Positions 6,726 to 15,608 of a stretch of 32,421 nt of DNA are shown one piece after another. Both the position numbers and the translations under genes were made by a program. Source of the stretch: an uncultured beta proteobacterium (GTDB lineage: Bacteria; Pseudomonadota; Gammaproteobacteria; Burkholderiales; Burkholderiaceae_C); contig CAIKVZ010000046.1 of assembly GCA_903830985.1 (NCBI GenBank), positions 1 to 32,421 of the forward strand, read 5' to 3'. Within the stretch, counting starts at the first letter, position 1; every line of letters begins with the position of its first letter. The notes beneath the pieces were generated by a model. That model had not been told where the DNA came from. It made no database searches and saw only the letters and a program-made list of their open reading frames with translations.

Positions 6726-9700
6726 CAGGACTTCCCGGCAATGCGTTCGATGGTCTCCGAGAAGGCGATGTTCCAGTCCAGGCACAGACCATTGGCCTGG
6801 AAGTTCTTCTCGCGTTGCCCGTTGTTGCGGGCCAAGGCAACGCCTTGGCGCAAGGCATCCACCAGCGCATCGCACTCGGCGTCGGCACAGATCAGGTTGG
6901 CGCTGTAGCGGTCCAGGTCCTGCTTGCCGCCGAAACGGTTGGTCACCACCACCGCGCCGCTGGCCGCGAGGTCCAGCGGTGGATAGCTGGGGTGGGGCGT
7001 GTACATCAGGCTGAGTCCCAGGTCGATGGTGCCCGCCAGTTCGGCGTAGTCTGACCAGCTCAGGTTTTCCAGTTTCGTCGGCACGACGCCACCCTCAAAG
7101 CTCAGGTCCGGAATGTCCTTGCCGACAAAAATGATTTCCCACTCCTGCGGGTCCAGCACCTGCTGTGCAATGGCGGCGTTGATCACTTCGATGCCCAGAT
7201 AAAACAGGTTGCGCAAATTGTTCGGGCGGGCGTAGAAGATGAACTTGCGCTTGCCCTGCGTAGGATGGGGGCGCGGACGGAACACCGTGGTGGGGAATGC
7301 CGGCTCGAACCAGGAGCCTTGCTGCGTCAGGTTCGACAGACCGTCCGCCACCAGATGGTCGAACAACAATCGGGTATTGAGCACGAAGCGGATTTCGCGG
7401 TTGCGCAGTATGGCTTCGCAGCGCAGCCGGTCGTCGCCGAAGGGGTAGAACATGCGCTCATCTTCCTGCAGCAGATAGATGATGGATGCGCTCGGCACGC
7501 TGCCCAAAGTGGCCGCTGTCGTCCACCAGGAAGTGGTGATGAACAGATCACTGGTGGAGAAATCAAGGTTCTGCTTCTGCTCATACGACGGCAGGAATTT
7601 GAAGTCTATTTCACCCTGCAGCGCCAGGCCGTAGACCGACAGGATGTGATCCACGTTTTCCGCCTGTGCCTTCTCTGTGCGGGTGATGATGCGCAGGTCC
7701 GCGCCCATCCGGTTGGCCAGCAAGGTGCCAAAAATCAGTGCGGTACCGACGCCACCAAACAGGCTGCCGCGCGCAATGCTGTCGGTCACGATGTTCACGC
7801 GCGGGTGCGGCGAAGGTGGCACCAGGTACATGGACAAGGGCCGCAGTGATTCGAACCGCGTGGAGATCATTTCATTCACACCTTTGCTAGCTGGTGCCAC
7901 ATGGCTAAACGGTAGGGCCGTTTGCGCCAGCACGGCGGTTTGTTCAACTTTGTGCGCCACTTCGGCGCGAATTCTCTGGGCCAGCACCCGGGTCCCGTAT
8001 TTGCGCCAATAGGCATAGGCTTTGCGGTACAAGGCTAACAAGGGCGCCCTCACTTTTCCGGTTGATTTCACTTCTCTGGAGGTGGCGCGCAGCTGGCGCA
8101 CGGCCTTGCCCAGCAGGCTTGGCCGAAGGACATCGGTGAGCCAGCGCAAAGGCCGTGTCACACGCCAGCTGCGGCTGGCCAGCATGGCAGCGCGGTCATG
8201 CTGCTCCTTGTGCAACTGCGCCGCCAGACCATGGATGCCGTGGTGCAACGATTCGATCTGTTGCGCCTGCTGGACCGCAAACTGCTCATGCCCTGCGATC
8301 ACGCTGTGGGCTTGGGTCAGTTGTTGCTGCGTTGCCGCCAGCAACAGTTGCGTGTCCATGAGCTGAAGCTGTGCGCGTGCCAGCAGCAGTTCAGTGCTTG
8401 CCAGCACCTGCGCCTGCTCGGTCAGCTGCTGCTGGCTGTTCTGCAGTCGTCCCTGCGTCGCGGCCAGTTGCCCGCTGGCAAGAGCCATTTGCTGGCTGGC
8501 AAGGTCCAGCTGCTGCTCCTTTTCGGCGAGTTGCTGCGCTGCCTCGGACAGCTGCTGGCGCGTGTGTTCCAGCTGCTGCGTCGAATCGGCAAGTTGCCCA
8601 CGGATGCTGTGCAGCTGCTGCCCCGCGTCCTCGAGCTGCTGGGTGCTCTGCGCCAGGCGCCGCGCAGTGTCAGCCAGTGACTGACCCATGTCCGACAGCC
8701 GGCCTTGCGTCTGCGCCACATGTTGCCGGGCTTCGTCCAGCCGCGCTTCCAGTTCGGGATGCGTCCAAACCCGTTGCATCATTTGTCCGCGCAGCTGAGG
8801 CGTCCAGTCTGGTGCCCATTTCTCATAGACCAGCGCCGCGGCCGCGCCCGTTGGCCCGGGTTCGGCGTGCACGCCGGAACTGTCGTGAATGCGGTACACG
8901 GCGCTTACACCCGGCAAGTGCACCATGGGTGCCAGCCTGGCCAACTGCAGCCAGAAGTCCCAGTCCTCGTACAGCGCCAGCGACTCGTCAAAACGGCAGC
9001 CCAGTGCCAGCACCTTGGCGCTGAACAGCACGGCGTGGATGGGCGCGAGGTTGCCAGCCATCTGGCGTATGGCATCAAAGGGCAGGTCGAAAGTCTGCCC
9101 CATGGGTCGGCCCTGGGCGTCCACCAGGCTGATGCCTGTGTACACCGCCAGCGCTTCGGGTTGCCGCGTCGCCACCTGTGCCAGTCGGGCAATGTGGCCT
9201 GGCATGAGCCAGTCGTCATCGTCAAGGAACAGCAGCCAGTCTCCACGCGCTTGCGTCAGCGCGCGGTTCGCGGCATGGCCGCGCGGCAACGGCGCATCGG
9301 TTTGCACCAGGCGCAGTGCAAACGGACCGCAGTGGCCCGGCAAGGGGCGGTGCTCGGGTCGCGCTGCCACCACCACGACCTCGATATGGGGATAGGTTTG
9401 CAGGGACACCGAGTCGAGCGCCTGCGCCAGACAATCCCGGTCCATGCTGCGGATCAGTATCGACACCAAGGGCAAGTTGTGCGCGGCGACAGTGGAGTCA
9501 GCCAATACCCCGGGCGAGATCGGCAGTGCTGCACCGGATTTCGCCAGCAGGTCCAGCTCGAACGGCGCCAGCACCCAGTAGGCCTCGGCCGCCAGAACGT
9601 CGGGCCCCAGGGTGTAGGTGCGGAACTGGTTCAGTGCACGGATGTGGCGCGCATAGTCCTGTTGCTTCAGCTGCGAAGCAAAGCAGGCCATGGCCGCTTC

Positions 9701-10264
9701 CTTGAGCGCGAGAAACGCGCTGATGTCCAGCAACAAATTGGGCCGCAGTGGCGCACCCACCTCGTAAAACGCCAGGCGCACGCTGTTGCCACTGCGGCGC
9801 ACGGCTTCCATGGCGAGCCTGCTGGCCTGTCGATGGTCGGGATGCACCTCCCAGGGTGACGGGGCATACACCAGGTCCGCGCCGCATTCCTCGATGCGGC
9901 GCACGATGCGCTGCACCAATTCTTCCGAATAAAGCAGGCCGCGGTCCGGCAGATTCCAGAACTCGGGCTGTCCATAGCCCAGCAGTACGGCCGCCGCCCG
10001 GCTTTCTGCTTCACGCGTCGCGGTGTCGCCGCCGCCGCCGCCGTCCGTCAGAATCACCACCTGCACCGGCACACCCGCGCGCACGTGACCGGCAATGGCG
10101 CCAGCGCAACCAAAGACCTCGTCGTCCGGGTGGGGTGCCAGTACCAAAGCGGCCAGGGCCGACAAATCAGTGCTGGCGCTGTAGGGGATGAGATCGGGTT
10201 CCAAAGGGGGGGGCCAGGAGGGAGGATAAGTGACGGCGCTGCCGTGCAGAACCAAAGCGCTCAA
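6725..10264 (-). CDS. PIG-L deacetylase / GT2 / coiled coil / WsaF-like GT fusion
   Basis: A protein of about 1179 residues with four parts. Residues 36-240 are a PIG-L/LmbE Zn deacetylase: H45-P-D-D-E49 and the VHPDH motif at 140-144 give the metal ligands. Residues 264-490 are a GT2 domain with VSILIRSMDRD (267-277) and LFLDDDDW (345-352). Residues 505-700 are a Gln-rich coiled coil with a hydrophobic residue every seventh position from L523 to I656. Residues 815-1179 are a GT-B domain resembling WsaF-type rhamnosyltransferases (LLQEDERMFYPF at 931-942). The frame opens to 10969 but that part overlaps the previous gene in another frame. No ATG is available; a TTG at 10264 overlapping the previous TGA, or a TTG at 10252, is the likely start. 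It could deacetylate and glycosylate the same chain. Confidence 0.88.
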   Translation of the reverse strand: MSALVLHGSAVTYPPSWPPPLEPDLIPYSASTDLSALAALVLAPHPDDEVFGCAGAIAGHVRAGVPVQVVILTDGGGGGDTATREAESRAAAVLLGYGQPEFWNLPDRGLLYSEELVQRIVRRIEECGADLVYAPSPWEVHPDHRQASRLAMEAVRRSGNSVRLAFYEVGAPLRPNLLLDISAFLALKEAAMACFASQLKQQDYARHIRALNQFRTYTLGPDVLAAEAYWVLAPFELDLLAKSGAALPISPGVLADSTVAAHNLPLVSILIRSMDRDCLAQALDSVSLQTYPHIEVVVVAARPEHRPLPGHCGPFALRLVQTDAPLPRGHAANRALTQARGDWLLFLDDDDWLMPGHIARLAQVATRQPEALAVYTGISLVDAQGRPMGQTFDLPFDAIRQMAGNLAPIHAVLFSAKVLALGCRFDESLALYEDWDFWLQLARLAPMVHLPGVSAVYRIHDSSGVHAEPGPTGAAAALVYEKWAPDWTPQLRGQMMQRVWTHPELEARLDEARQHVAQTQGRLSDMGQSLADTARRLAQSTQQLEDAGQQLHSIRGQLADSTQQLEHTRQQLSEAAQQLAEKEQQLDLASQQMALASGQLAATQGRLQNSQQQLTEQAQVLASTELLLARAQLQLMDTQLLLAATQQQLTQAHSVIAGHEQFAVQQAQQIESLHHGIHGLAAQLHKEQHDRAAMLASRSWRVTRPLRWLTDVLRPSLLGKAVRQLRATSREVKSTGKVRAPLLALYRKAYAYWRKYGTRVLAQRIRAEVAHKVEQTAVLAQTALPFSHVAPASKGVNEMISTRFESLRPLSMYLVPPSPHPRVNIVTDSIARGSLFGGVGTALIFGTLLANRMGADLRIITRTEKAQAENVDHILSVYGLALQGEIDFKFLPSYEQKQNLDFSTSDLFITTSWWTTAATLGSVPSASIIYLLQEDERMFYPFGDDRLRCEAILRNREIRFVLNTRLLFDHLVADGLSNLTQQGSWFEPAFPTTVFRPRPHPTQGKRKFIFYARPNNLRNLFYLGIEVINAAIAQQVLDPQEWEIIFVGKDIPDLSFEGGVVPTKLENLSWSDYAELAGTIDLGLSLMYTPHPSYPPLDLAASGAVVVTNRFGGKQDLDRYSANLICADAECDALVDALRQGVALARNNGQREKNFQANGLCLDWNIAFSETIERIAGKS

Positions 10265-11697
10265 TGATAACGACTGAGCAACGTCATCGTCAGCGCCGAC
10301 AGGCTCGCCACAGAAAACCCGCAGAGAACCAGACCCGCAAGCCAGCGGCGCCGGGTGCCTGTTGGCGTCGGGAAGCCGCTCAAGGCATAGCCGAGCGTGA
10401 TCATGGGAACGATGAAGTAGCGTCCCTGGACCCCTTGTATCAAGTGCGCCGGATGCGGTGTCCAGGTCACCAACAAAGCCAGGAAGGTCAGTCCCATGCT
10501 GGCTGCCGCCATCGCTGCCAGCAGCAACCGCGGCTGCCAGTCCTGGCGCAGGCGCTGCGTCGCAACAGCAGCCAGGGCGCTCAGGCCGAGGCCCGCCCAG
10601 AGCACCGGATAAAAATACGCTGGAAGCCGGGTGTCCAGCCAGCCCAGGACGCCGATGAATGTGTCTTTGTAGAAGGCGCTCAGTTCGGGGTCGGTCAAGG
10701 ACGCGTACACCACACGGAAGAATGCAGCCGGATCTGCGGCATAAAAACGCAGCAACTCTGTCGTGCCATGGCTGCGCACCAAGCGCGGATCGCTGGTGGT
10801 TTGCAGCGCAAACAAGGTCCAGCCAAGCGCACCCAGAACGACGCCACAGGCCAACCACCCATCCCGACGCGAGCGCCCCTGCCAGGCCAGAAAGATCGGC
10901 AATGCCAGCAGTGGCAGTAATTGCGTACGACTGGTCGTCAGGCAAAAAATGCATGCTGCCAGTCCCCATGCACTGGTGGCAGAGGTCGGCCGCTGGCTCT
11001 CCGCGGCCTTCATGAACAGGCTGAGCGCCAGCACCGCCAGTGACGTCGTCAGGCCATCAATCGTGGGCGACAGCATTTGAAAGACGCTCATCGGGAGCAG
11101 CAGCAGCGCCAGCACCATGGGGTTGGGCTTCAACACACGAAAGGCGAGTCGCAGCAGGCCAAAGCATGCCAGCAGCGTCAGCGCCCTGGCCAACAGATAC
11201 GAATGCTGCAGGCTCATGTTGAACGACTGCCCCAGCGCCAGCCCCATTGCCTGCGGCACATAGACCGCGGGAAAGTAATAACCCGTACCCGGCAAGGGGA
11301 AGTAGCGCTTCTTGCCGGTCCATTCAAGCTTGGCAATGGCCTCGCGTTCGGCCGGCGAAAAACGTTTGTCCGAATGTCGAATCACGTCCATGTGGGCGTC
11401 GACATAGGCCAGCAGGCCCAAATCCACCATGCCACCGATGCGCCCTCCCTGCTGGCGGGCGCGTTCGACAAAGGCTGCGACCTCGGGGCTGGAACGCGCC
11501 TCAGGCAGGTCTGCCGGCATGGGCTGCAGCAACCATTGGCCTTGCGAGATCAGGTAGGCCCGTTCGATGTGGCTCATCTCGTCCGGCGACTGCATCGGCG
11601 GAATCAGGCTTGAAAGCCACGCTGCCACCAAAAGTGCCAAAAGCCACAAGCAGGCGTTGACCTTTTTCGTGGAGATGTTCTGTGCAAACGGGTTCAT
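10261..11697 (-). CDS. DUF2142 multi-pass membrane protein (copy 2)
   Basis: A 478-residue integral membrane protein of the DUF2142 family, with about ten or more hydrophobic segments. After the first one comes PPMQSPDEMSHIERAYLISQGQ (about 35-56), where the PDE...H motif resembles the acidic loop of GT-C glycosyltransferases. Other family marks are GTGYYFPAVYVPQA, SPTIDGLTTSLAVL and VTWTPHPAHLIQGVQGRYFIVP. The ATG at 11697 is chosen over a TTG at 11739 that would overlap the upstream gene. It is a close tandem paralogue of the next gene. It probably transfers lipid-linked sugars on the periplasmic side (inference). Confidence 0.85.
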   Translation of the reverse strand: MNPFAQNISTKKVNACLWLLALLVAAWLSSLIPPMQSPDEMSHIERAYLISQGQWLLQPMPADLPEARSSPEVAAFVERARQQGGRIGGMVDLGLLAYVDAHMDVIRHSDKRFSPAEREAIAKLEWTGKKRYFPLPGTGYYFPAVYVPQAMGLALGQSFNMSLQHSYLLARALTLLACFGLLRLAFRVLKPNPMVLALLLLPMSVFQMLSPTIDGLTTSLAVLALSLFMKAAESQRPTSATSAWGLAACIFCLTTSRTQLLPLLALPIFLAWQGRSRRDGWLACGVVLGALGWTLFALQTTSDPRLVRSHGTTELLRFYAADPAAFFRVVYASLTDPELSAFYKDTFIGVLGWLDTRLPAYFYPVLWAGLGLSALAAVATQRLRQDWQPRLLLAAMAAASMGLTFLALLVTWTPHPAHLIQGVQGRYFIVPMITLGYALSGFPTPTGTRRRWLAGLVLCGFSVASLSALTMTLLSRYH

Positions 11698-11722
11698 CAC
11701 GCTGGCCGGACCTGCCACTGCT

Positions 11723-13144
11723 TCAGTGGTAACGCTCAACCAAAGCCATGGTCAGCGAACTCAGTGCGTAATACGCAAACCCCGCCAGAACCAAGCCGGA
11801 AAACGAGCGGCGAAGCGTGGACTGCGGCGTTGGCGTACCGCTTACCACATAGCCCAGCAGGATTGCCGGAACCACAAAATAGCGTCCCTGCACCCCCAGC
11901 ACCATGGTCGCCGGGTGCGGCGTCCAGGTCACCAACAACGCCAGAAAGATCAGCGCCACGCTGGCCAGTGCCAGCAACAGCAGCAGCAAGCGGGCCCGCC
12001 AATCCTCCCGCAGCGATGCGAGCGAAACTGAGGCCAGCGCGCACAAGCCCAGTCCTTGCCAGAGGATGGGGTAGTAGGCCAGTGGCAGACGTGTGTCCAG
12101 CCAACCCAGAAGGCCGATGAATGACAACTTGAAGAATTCGAACTGGTCAACCAGCGTGGCCCAAACGACCCGGAAAAAAGCCAGCGGGTCAGCAGCGTAA
12201 AACAGCAGCAACTGCGTGGTTGTCAGGTGCCGAACTATGCGCAAATCACTGGTGGTCATCAAGGCAAACAAGGTCCACGCAATGGCGCCCGCGGCGACAC
12301 CACACCCCAAATAAAAGTCCCTGCGGGATTGGCGCTGCCATGCCACGAAAAAGGGCAATGCCAGCAAGGGCAGCAAATGGGTCCGGCTGGTCGCCAGCAG
12401 GAAAAGGCACAGGGCCAGACCCCAAGACACGGTCGCGGAACTCCTGCTCACCGGAGCCACAGCCGTGAGAAAGAGGCTGACTGTCAGCACTGCCAGTGAA
12501 GTCGTCAAGCCGTCCAACGTCGGTGACAGCAGCTGAAAAACGCTCATCGGCAGCAGCAGTATGGCCGCGACCCAGGGGTTGGGTGGCACCAGTTTGAAAG
12601 CCAGCCACAGCATGGCAAAGCATGCCAGCAAGGTCAGGCCGCGTACCAACTGATAGGAGTGCGCAAGGTTCAGATCCAGTCCTTGCCCGATCGCGAGCGC
12701 CAAGGCCTGAGGGGCGTAGATCGCCGGAAAATAATAGCCGGTTCCCTGCATGCCATAGAAGCTCTTGGCGTCCGTCCAGCCATAACTGTTCAACTGTTTT
12801 TGCTCTACCGGCGTGACTATCCTGTCTTTGTGGGCGATCAAAAACGAATGCACGTCGACAAAATCGTTGAGCCGCTTGTCCACCATGCCACCGACACGTG
12901 TTGGGCTGAAAAACGCCTTGACCCTCGCGCTGATGCCGGCGTCCTGCGGCAATCCTTCACCTGGGGGTTGCATCAGCACAGTGCCTTGCGATATCAGGTA
13001 GGCGCGGGTGATATGGGTCATTTCGTCGGGCGACGCCATGGGCGGAATCAACGCGGAAATCCCCGCCGCGACCAGCAAAGCGATGGTCCACAGCACGGTG
13101 TGGAAGGTGCTTGAAGGCAGCTGCCAGCCCAGCGGCCGTGTCAT
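11723..13144 (-). CDS. DUF2142 multi-pass membrane protein (copy 1)
   Basis: A 473-residue membrane protein strikingly similar, from end to end, to the gene downstream: SPDEMTHITRAYLISQGT, GTGYYFPAIYAPQALALAIGQ, SPTLDGLTTSLAVL, FIGLLGWLDTRLPL, VTWTPHPATMVLGVQGRYF and the shared ending ERYH/SRYH. Its ATG (13144-13142) overlaps the TGA of the SMR-like gene as ATGA, which settles the start against a GTG at 13165. The two copies are 25 bases apart. The acidic loop after the first membrane segment supports a GT-C-like role with a polyprenyl-phosphate sugar as donor, which the two genes upstream would supply and flip. Confidence 0.86.
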   Translation of the reverse strand: MTRPLGWQLPSSTFHTVLWTIALLVAAGISALIPPMASPDEMTHITRAYLISQGTVLMQPPGEGLPQDAGISARVKAFFSPTRVGGMVDKRLNDFVDVHSFLIAHKDRIVTPVEQKQLNSYGWTDAKSFYGMQGTGYYFPAIYAPQALALAIGQGLDLNLAHSYQLVRGLTLLACFAMLWLAFKLVPPNPWVAAILLLPMSVFQLLSPTLDGLTTSLAVLTVSLFLTAVAPVSRSSATVSWGLALCLFLLATSRTHLLPLLALPFFVAWQRQSRRDFYLGCGVAAGAIAWTLFALMTTSDLRIVRHLTTTQLLLFYAADPLAFFRVVWATLVDQFEFFKLSFIGLLGWLDTRLPLAYYPILWQGLGLCALASVSLASLREDWRARLLLLLLALASVALIFLALLVTWTPHPATMVLGVQGRYFVVPAILLGYVVSGTPTPQSTLRRSFSGLVLAGFAYYALSSLTMALVERYH

Positions 13145-13494
13145 TCCAGTCCTACCGAAATCCACACGCCCACCATGATCACCAGCGCCCCCACCAGGCT
13201 TTGCCAGCGCAGTGGCTCATCCAGAATCCAGTAGCCCAGAATCGGCACAAAGAAAAAAGCCAGCGCGACAAACGGGTAGGCCACGTTGAGCGGGATGTGG
13301 CGCAGCAGGCCGATCCAGAATATCGTTGCCACACCGTAGACGGCCAAAGCCACCCAGAGGTAGTAATTCACCATGATCTGCTGCAGCATGGGCCCCGTGC
13401 CAGCCAGGCCACGCGCGGCGAGCTTGAACAGTATCTGCCCGGCAGACAGCGCCAGCACCGTCAGAATCGTGAATGTGAAATGTTGGAATGACAA
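13141..13494 (-). CDS. Small SMR/EamA-type membrane protein, possible lipid-sugar flippase
   Basis: About 117 residues with four hydrophobic segments. The N-terminal LTVLALSAGQILFKLAARG, the middle LLRHIPLNVAYPFVALAFFFVPILGYWILDEPL and the C-terminal GALVIMVGVWISVG match half-size drug/metabolite-type proteins such as ArnE/ArnF. The start is uncertain: a TTG at 13494 with GAG nine bases before it gives a normal family N-terminus, while an ATG at 13533 would add 13 polar residues and overlap the upstream gene by 20 bases. Lying between a polyprenyl-phosphate glycosyltransferase and DUF2142 proteins, it probably flips the lipid-linked sugar. Confidence 0.82.
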   Translation of the reverse strand: MSFQHFTFTILTVLALSAGQILFKLAARGLAGTGPMLQQIMVNYYLWVALAVYGVATIFWIGLLRHIPLNVAYPFVALAFFFVPILGYWILDEPLRWQSLVGALVIMVGVWISVGLE

Positions 13495-13513
13495 AGTTTT
13501 TTTCTCGTGATGT

Positions 13514-14473
13514 CTAGCCTGGCAGGTCGACATGAATCGGTCGCCGCGGCACATTGGCCACGTCGAAGGACACAAACGCCAGCAGCATTTGCAGACCCAG
13601 CATCGTGGGCAGCGCCGCCAGCATGATGGTTCCCAGCGGCGTGGGCAGATCGGTGGCCAGGCCATGCAGCCAATGCACGCCGCCGAACACCACGCCAAAC
13701 GTCAATGCGCCCAAACCCAGCAGCAACTCCAGGGACGCCACCGTCATGTCGCGCAAAAAATAGTTGTAAAAAACACGCTTGCCGAAGTTGCGCAGATGCT
13801 TCACCAGAAATTCGCCGACGATGCGGCTGATTTTCAGGCTGCTGGTTTCGCTGCCGTAAGACGCATCCATGGGGATGTCCACCACCACGGCGCGGATGAT
13901 GTTCAGGCGAAACAGCATGTCGGTCTCAAAGAAGTAGCGCTGGCTCACTTTGTCAAACGCGATGCGCCGGGCCACCTTGGCATGGATGGCCGTGTAGCCG
14001 TTGGTCGGATCAAACAGGTTCCAGTAGCCAGTGGACAGCTTGGCCATGAACGACAGCACCGCATTGCCCAGCAGGCGCACGGCCGGCATCTGGCTGATGT
14101 GCGTCAAATCATAAAACCGGTTGCCCTTGGTGTAATCGGCCTGGCCCTTTAGGATGGGCGCGACGAAGTGGGCAATCAGCGCCGGATCCATCTGCCCGTC
14201 GCCATCGACCTTCACGATGACCTGCGCGCCCGCGTCGATGGCCGCCCGGTAGCCGGTCATGACGGCGGCGCCCACACCCTGGTTCACCGCATGGTGCAGC
14301 ACCTTGACGCGCGGGTCGCTGCATTGCATCTGCACCAGCGCACCCGAATCCTCGGGGCAGGCGTCGTCAATGACGAAAACCAGATCGACCTCGGGGCCGA
14401 TCTGCGCGAGTACACCCAGAATGTGGCTCTTGACGCGATAGCAGGGGATGACGACGGCGACAGAATCAGGCAT
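13514..14473 (-). CDS. Polyprenyl-phosphate GT2 glycosyltransferase (DPM1/GtrB-like)
   Basis: A 319-residue GT2 enzyme of the dolichol/polyprenyl-phosphate sugar synthase type. VAVVIPCYRVKSHI (5-18), FVIDDACPED (33-42), VKVDGDGQMDP (about 92-102), DPTNGYTAIH (about 155-164) and SYGSETSSLKISRI (about 211-224) follow the family pattern. Two hydrophobic segments near the C-terminus (about 243-268 and 278-304) should anchor it in the inner membrane. It probably loads one sugar onto undecaprenyl phosphate. It is the first gene of a minus-strand operon and is divergent from the acyltransferase gene, with 55 bases between starts. Confidence 0.9.
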   Translation of the reverse strand: MPDSVAVVIPCYRVKSHILGVLAQIGPEVDLVFVIDDACPEDSGALVQMQCSDPRVKVLHHAVNQGVGAAVMTGYRAAIDAGAQVIVKVDGDGQMDPALIAHFVAPILKGQADYTKGNRFYDLTHISQMPAVRLLGNAVLSFMAKLSTGYWNLFDPTNGYTAIHAKVARRIAFDKVSQRYFFETDMLFRLNIIRAVVVDIPMDASYGSETSSLKISRIVGEFLVKHLRNFGKRVFYNYFLRDMTVASLELLLGLGALTFGVVFGGVHWLHGLATDLPTPLGTIMLAALPTMLGLQMLLAFVSFDVANVPRRPIHVDLPG

Positions 14474-14528
14474 GTATTAATTGGGTTGACGGGCGATTGT
14501 ACGGACCGGGGTGCCACAATCCGCAGCC

Positions 14529-15608
14529 ATGCAATCCCCCGCTCACACTGGCACAGACGCATTTTCCACGGCCGATCCGGCCATCGAAGGCTTGCGCGGT
14601 GTGGCCGCGCTCATGGTGCTGGTCACCCACTACACCTTCATGCTGACGGCACAGCCGGGGCTGTGGGGCTTTGCCAGCACGGGCGTGGACCTGTTCTTTG
14701 TGCTCAGCGGCTATGTCTTTGCGCCCTACCTGCTGGGCAAGCCGCTGGCCCTGGCGGCGCACCTGATCCGGCGTTTTTTCAGGCTTTATCCGCTGTACCT
14801 GTGCGCGCTGCTGCTGTACGTGGCGCTGCACCAGCCGGCGGCCAGCGCCTGGGATCACTTTGGCGCGCACCTGGTCATGGGCCACACGCTCACGTCGCTG
14901 GCCGTGGCCGGCTACTACAACGCCGCCTTCTGGAGCCTGCCGCCTGAAGTCGAGTATTACCTGTTGTTGCCGCTGCTCGCGTGGGGCGCAGCGCGCTGGC
15001 GCTGGCTCGGCCTGCTGTTGCTGGCAGCGGCCATGCACTTGCTGCTGGTGGCGGCGGCAGTCCCCAACGAGGGCGTCACCCCGCGCGTCATTGCCACCGT
15101 GCACCTGCCGGGCTTGCTGGTGGAGTTCATGCTGGGTTCCATGGCCTGTGTGCTGGCCAAGGGCGGCGCGAAGTGGTTGAGGCTCTTGCTGGGAGTGCTG
15201 GTGCTGGCGGGCACGGCCGCGCTCTACCTTCACTTTGTGGCGGCGGTCAATGGCGTTGCGCAGACCGCGCCGCTGTGGGTCGGTGGCAACATCGGCCTGG
15301 GCGCGGCCCTGGGCTATGCGCTGCTGGTGAGCGTGCTGGCCGGTCCTCAGGGGTGGTCCACTGGCCCGTCCCGGCTCACCCCGACGCTGCTGCTCATGGG
15401 CGAACTCAGCTACGGCGTCTACCTGTTGCACAACGCCGCGCCCCAGATCCTGGCGCGCTTGTTGCCCGGCACGGCCGGCGGGCTTGCGCTGTTGCTGTGC
15501 ACGGGACTGACACTGCTGCTGGCCTGGTTGGCCCACCACGGGATAGAAAAACCGCTGCGCAACTACGGCCGCGGCCTCAGTCAATCGCTGCTGGCGCGCT
15601 CGAAGTAA
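14529..15608 (+). CDS. Acyltransferase-3 family membrane protein
   Basis: A 359-residue integral membrane acyltransferase of the OafA/NodX type, which usually O-acetylates polysaccharides. The N-terminal DPAIEGLRGVAALMVLVTHY (about 16-35) carries the family's catalytic histidine region, followed by DLFFVLSGYVF and RRFFRLYPLYL, and about ten membrane segments. The ATG at 14529 is preferred to a GTG at 14511; no clear ribosome site is visible. It is transcribed against the operons on both sides, and its last 28 bases overlap the convergent GT2 gene. A role in decorating the surface polysaccharide is inferred. Confidence 0.9.
   Translation: MQSPAHTGTDAFSTADPAIEGLRGVAALMVLVTHYTFMLTAQPGLWGFASTGVDLFFVLSGYVFAPYLLGKPLALAAHLIRRFFRLYPLYLCALLLYVALHQPAASAWDHFGAHLVMGHTLTSLAVAGYYNAAFWSLPPEVEYYLLLPLLAWGAARWRWLGLLLLAAAMHLLLVAAAVPNEGVTPRVIATVHLPGLLVEFMLGSMACVLAKGGAKWLRLLLGVLVLAGTAALYLHFVAAVNGVAQTAPLWVGGNIGLGAALGYALLVSVLAGPQGWSTGPSRLTPTLLLMGELSYGVYLLHNAAPQILARLLPGTAGGLALLLCTGLTLLLAWLAHHGIEKPLRNYGRGLSQSLLARSK

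Noticed and set aside
8297-8698. Dense CTG/CAG-rich repeat that could be mistaken for a tandem-repeat array or CRISPR
   Set aside because: The period is 21 bases and follows the heptads of the encoded coiled coil; units are degenerate and there are no spacers.
10265-10969. N-terminal extension of the fusion glycosyltransferase frame
   Set aside because: It overlaps the coding region of the DUF2142 protein in another frame and looks like frame-shadow sequence; the conserved PIG-L domain starts after 10264.
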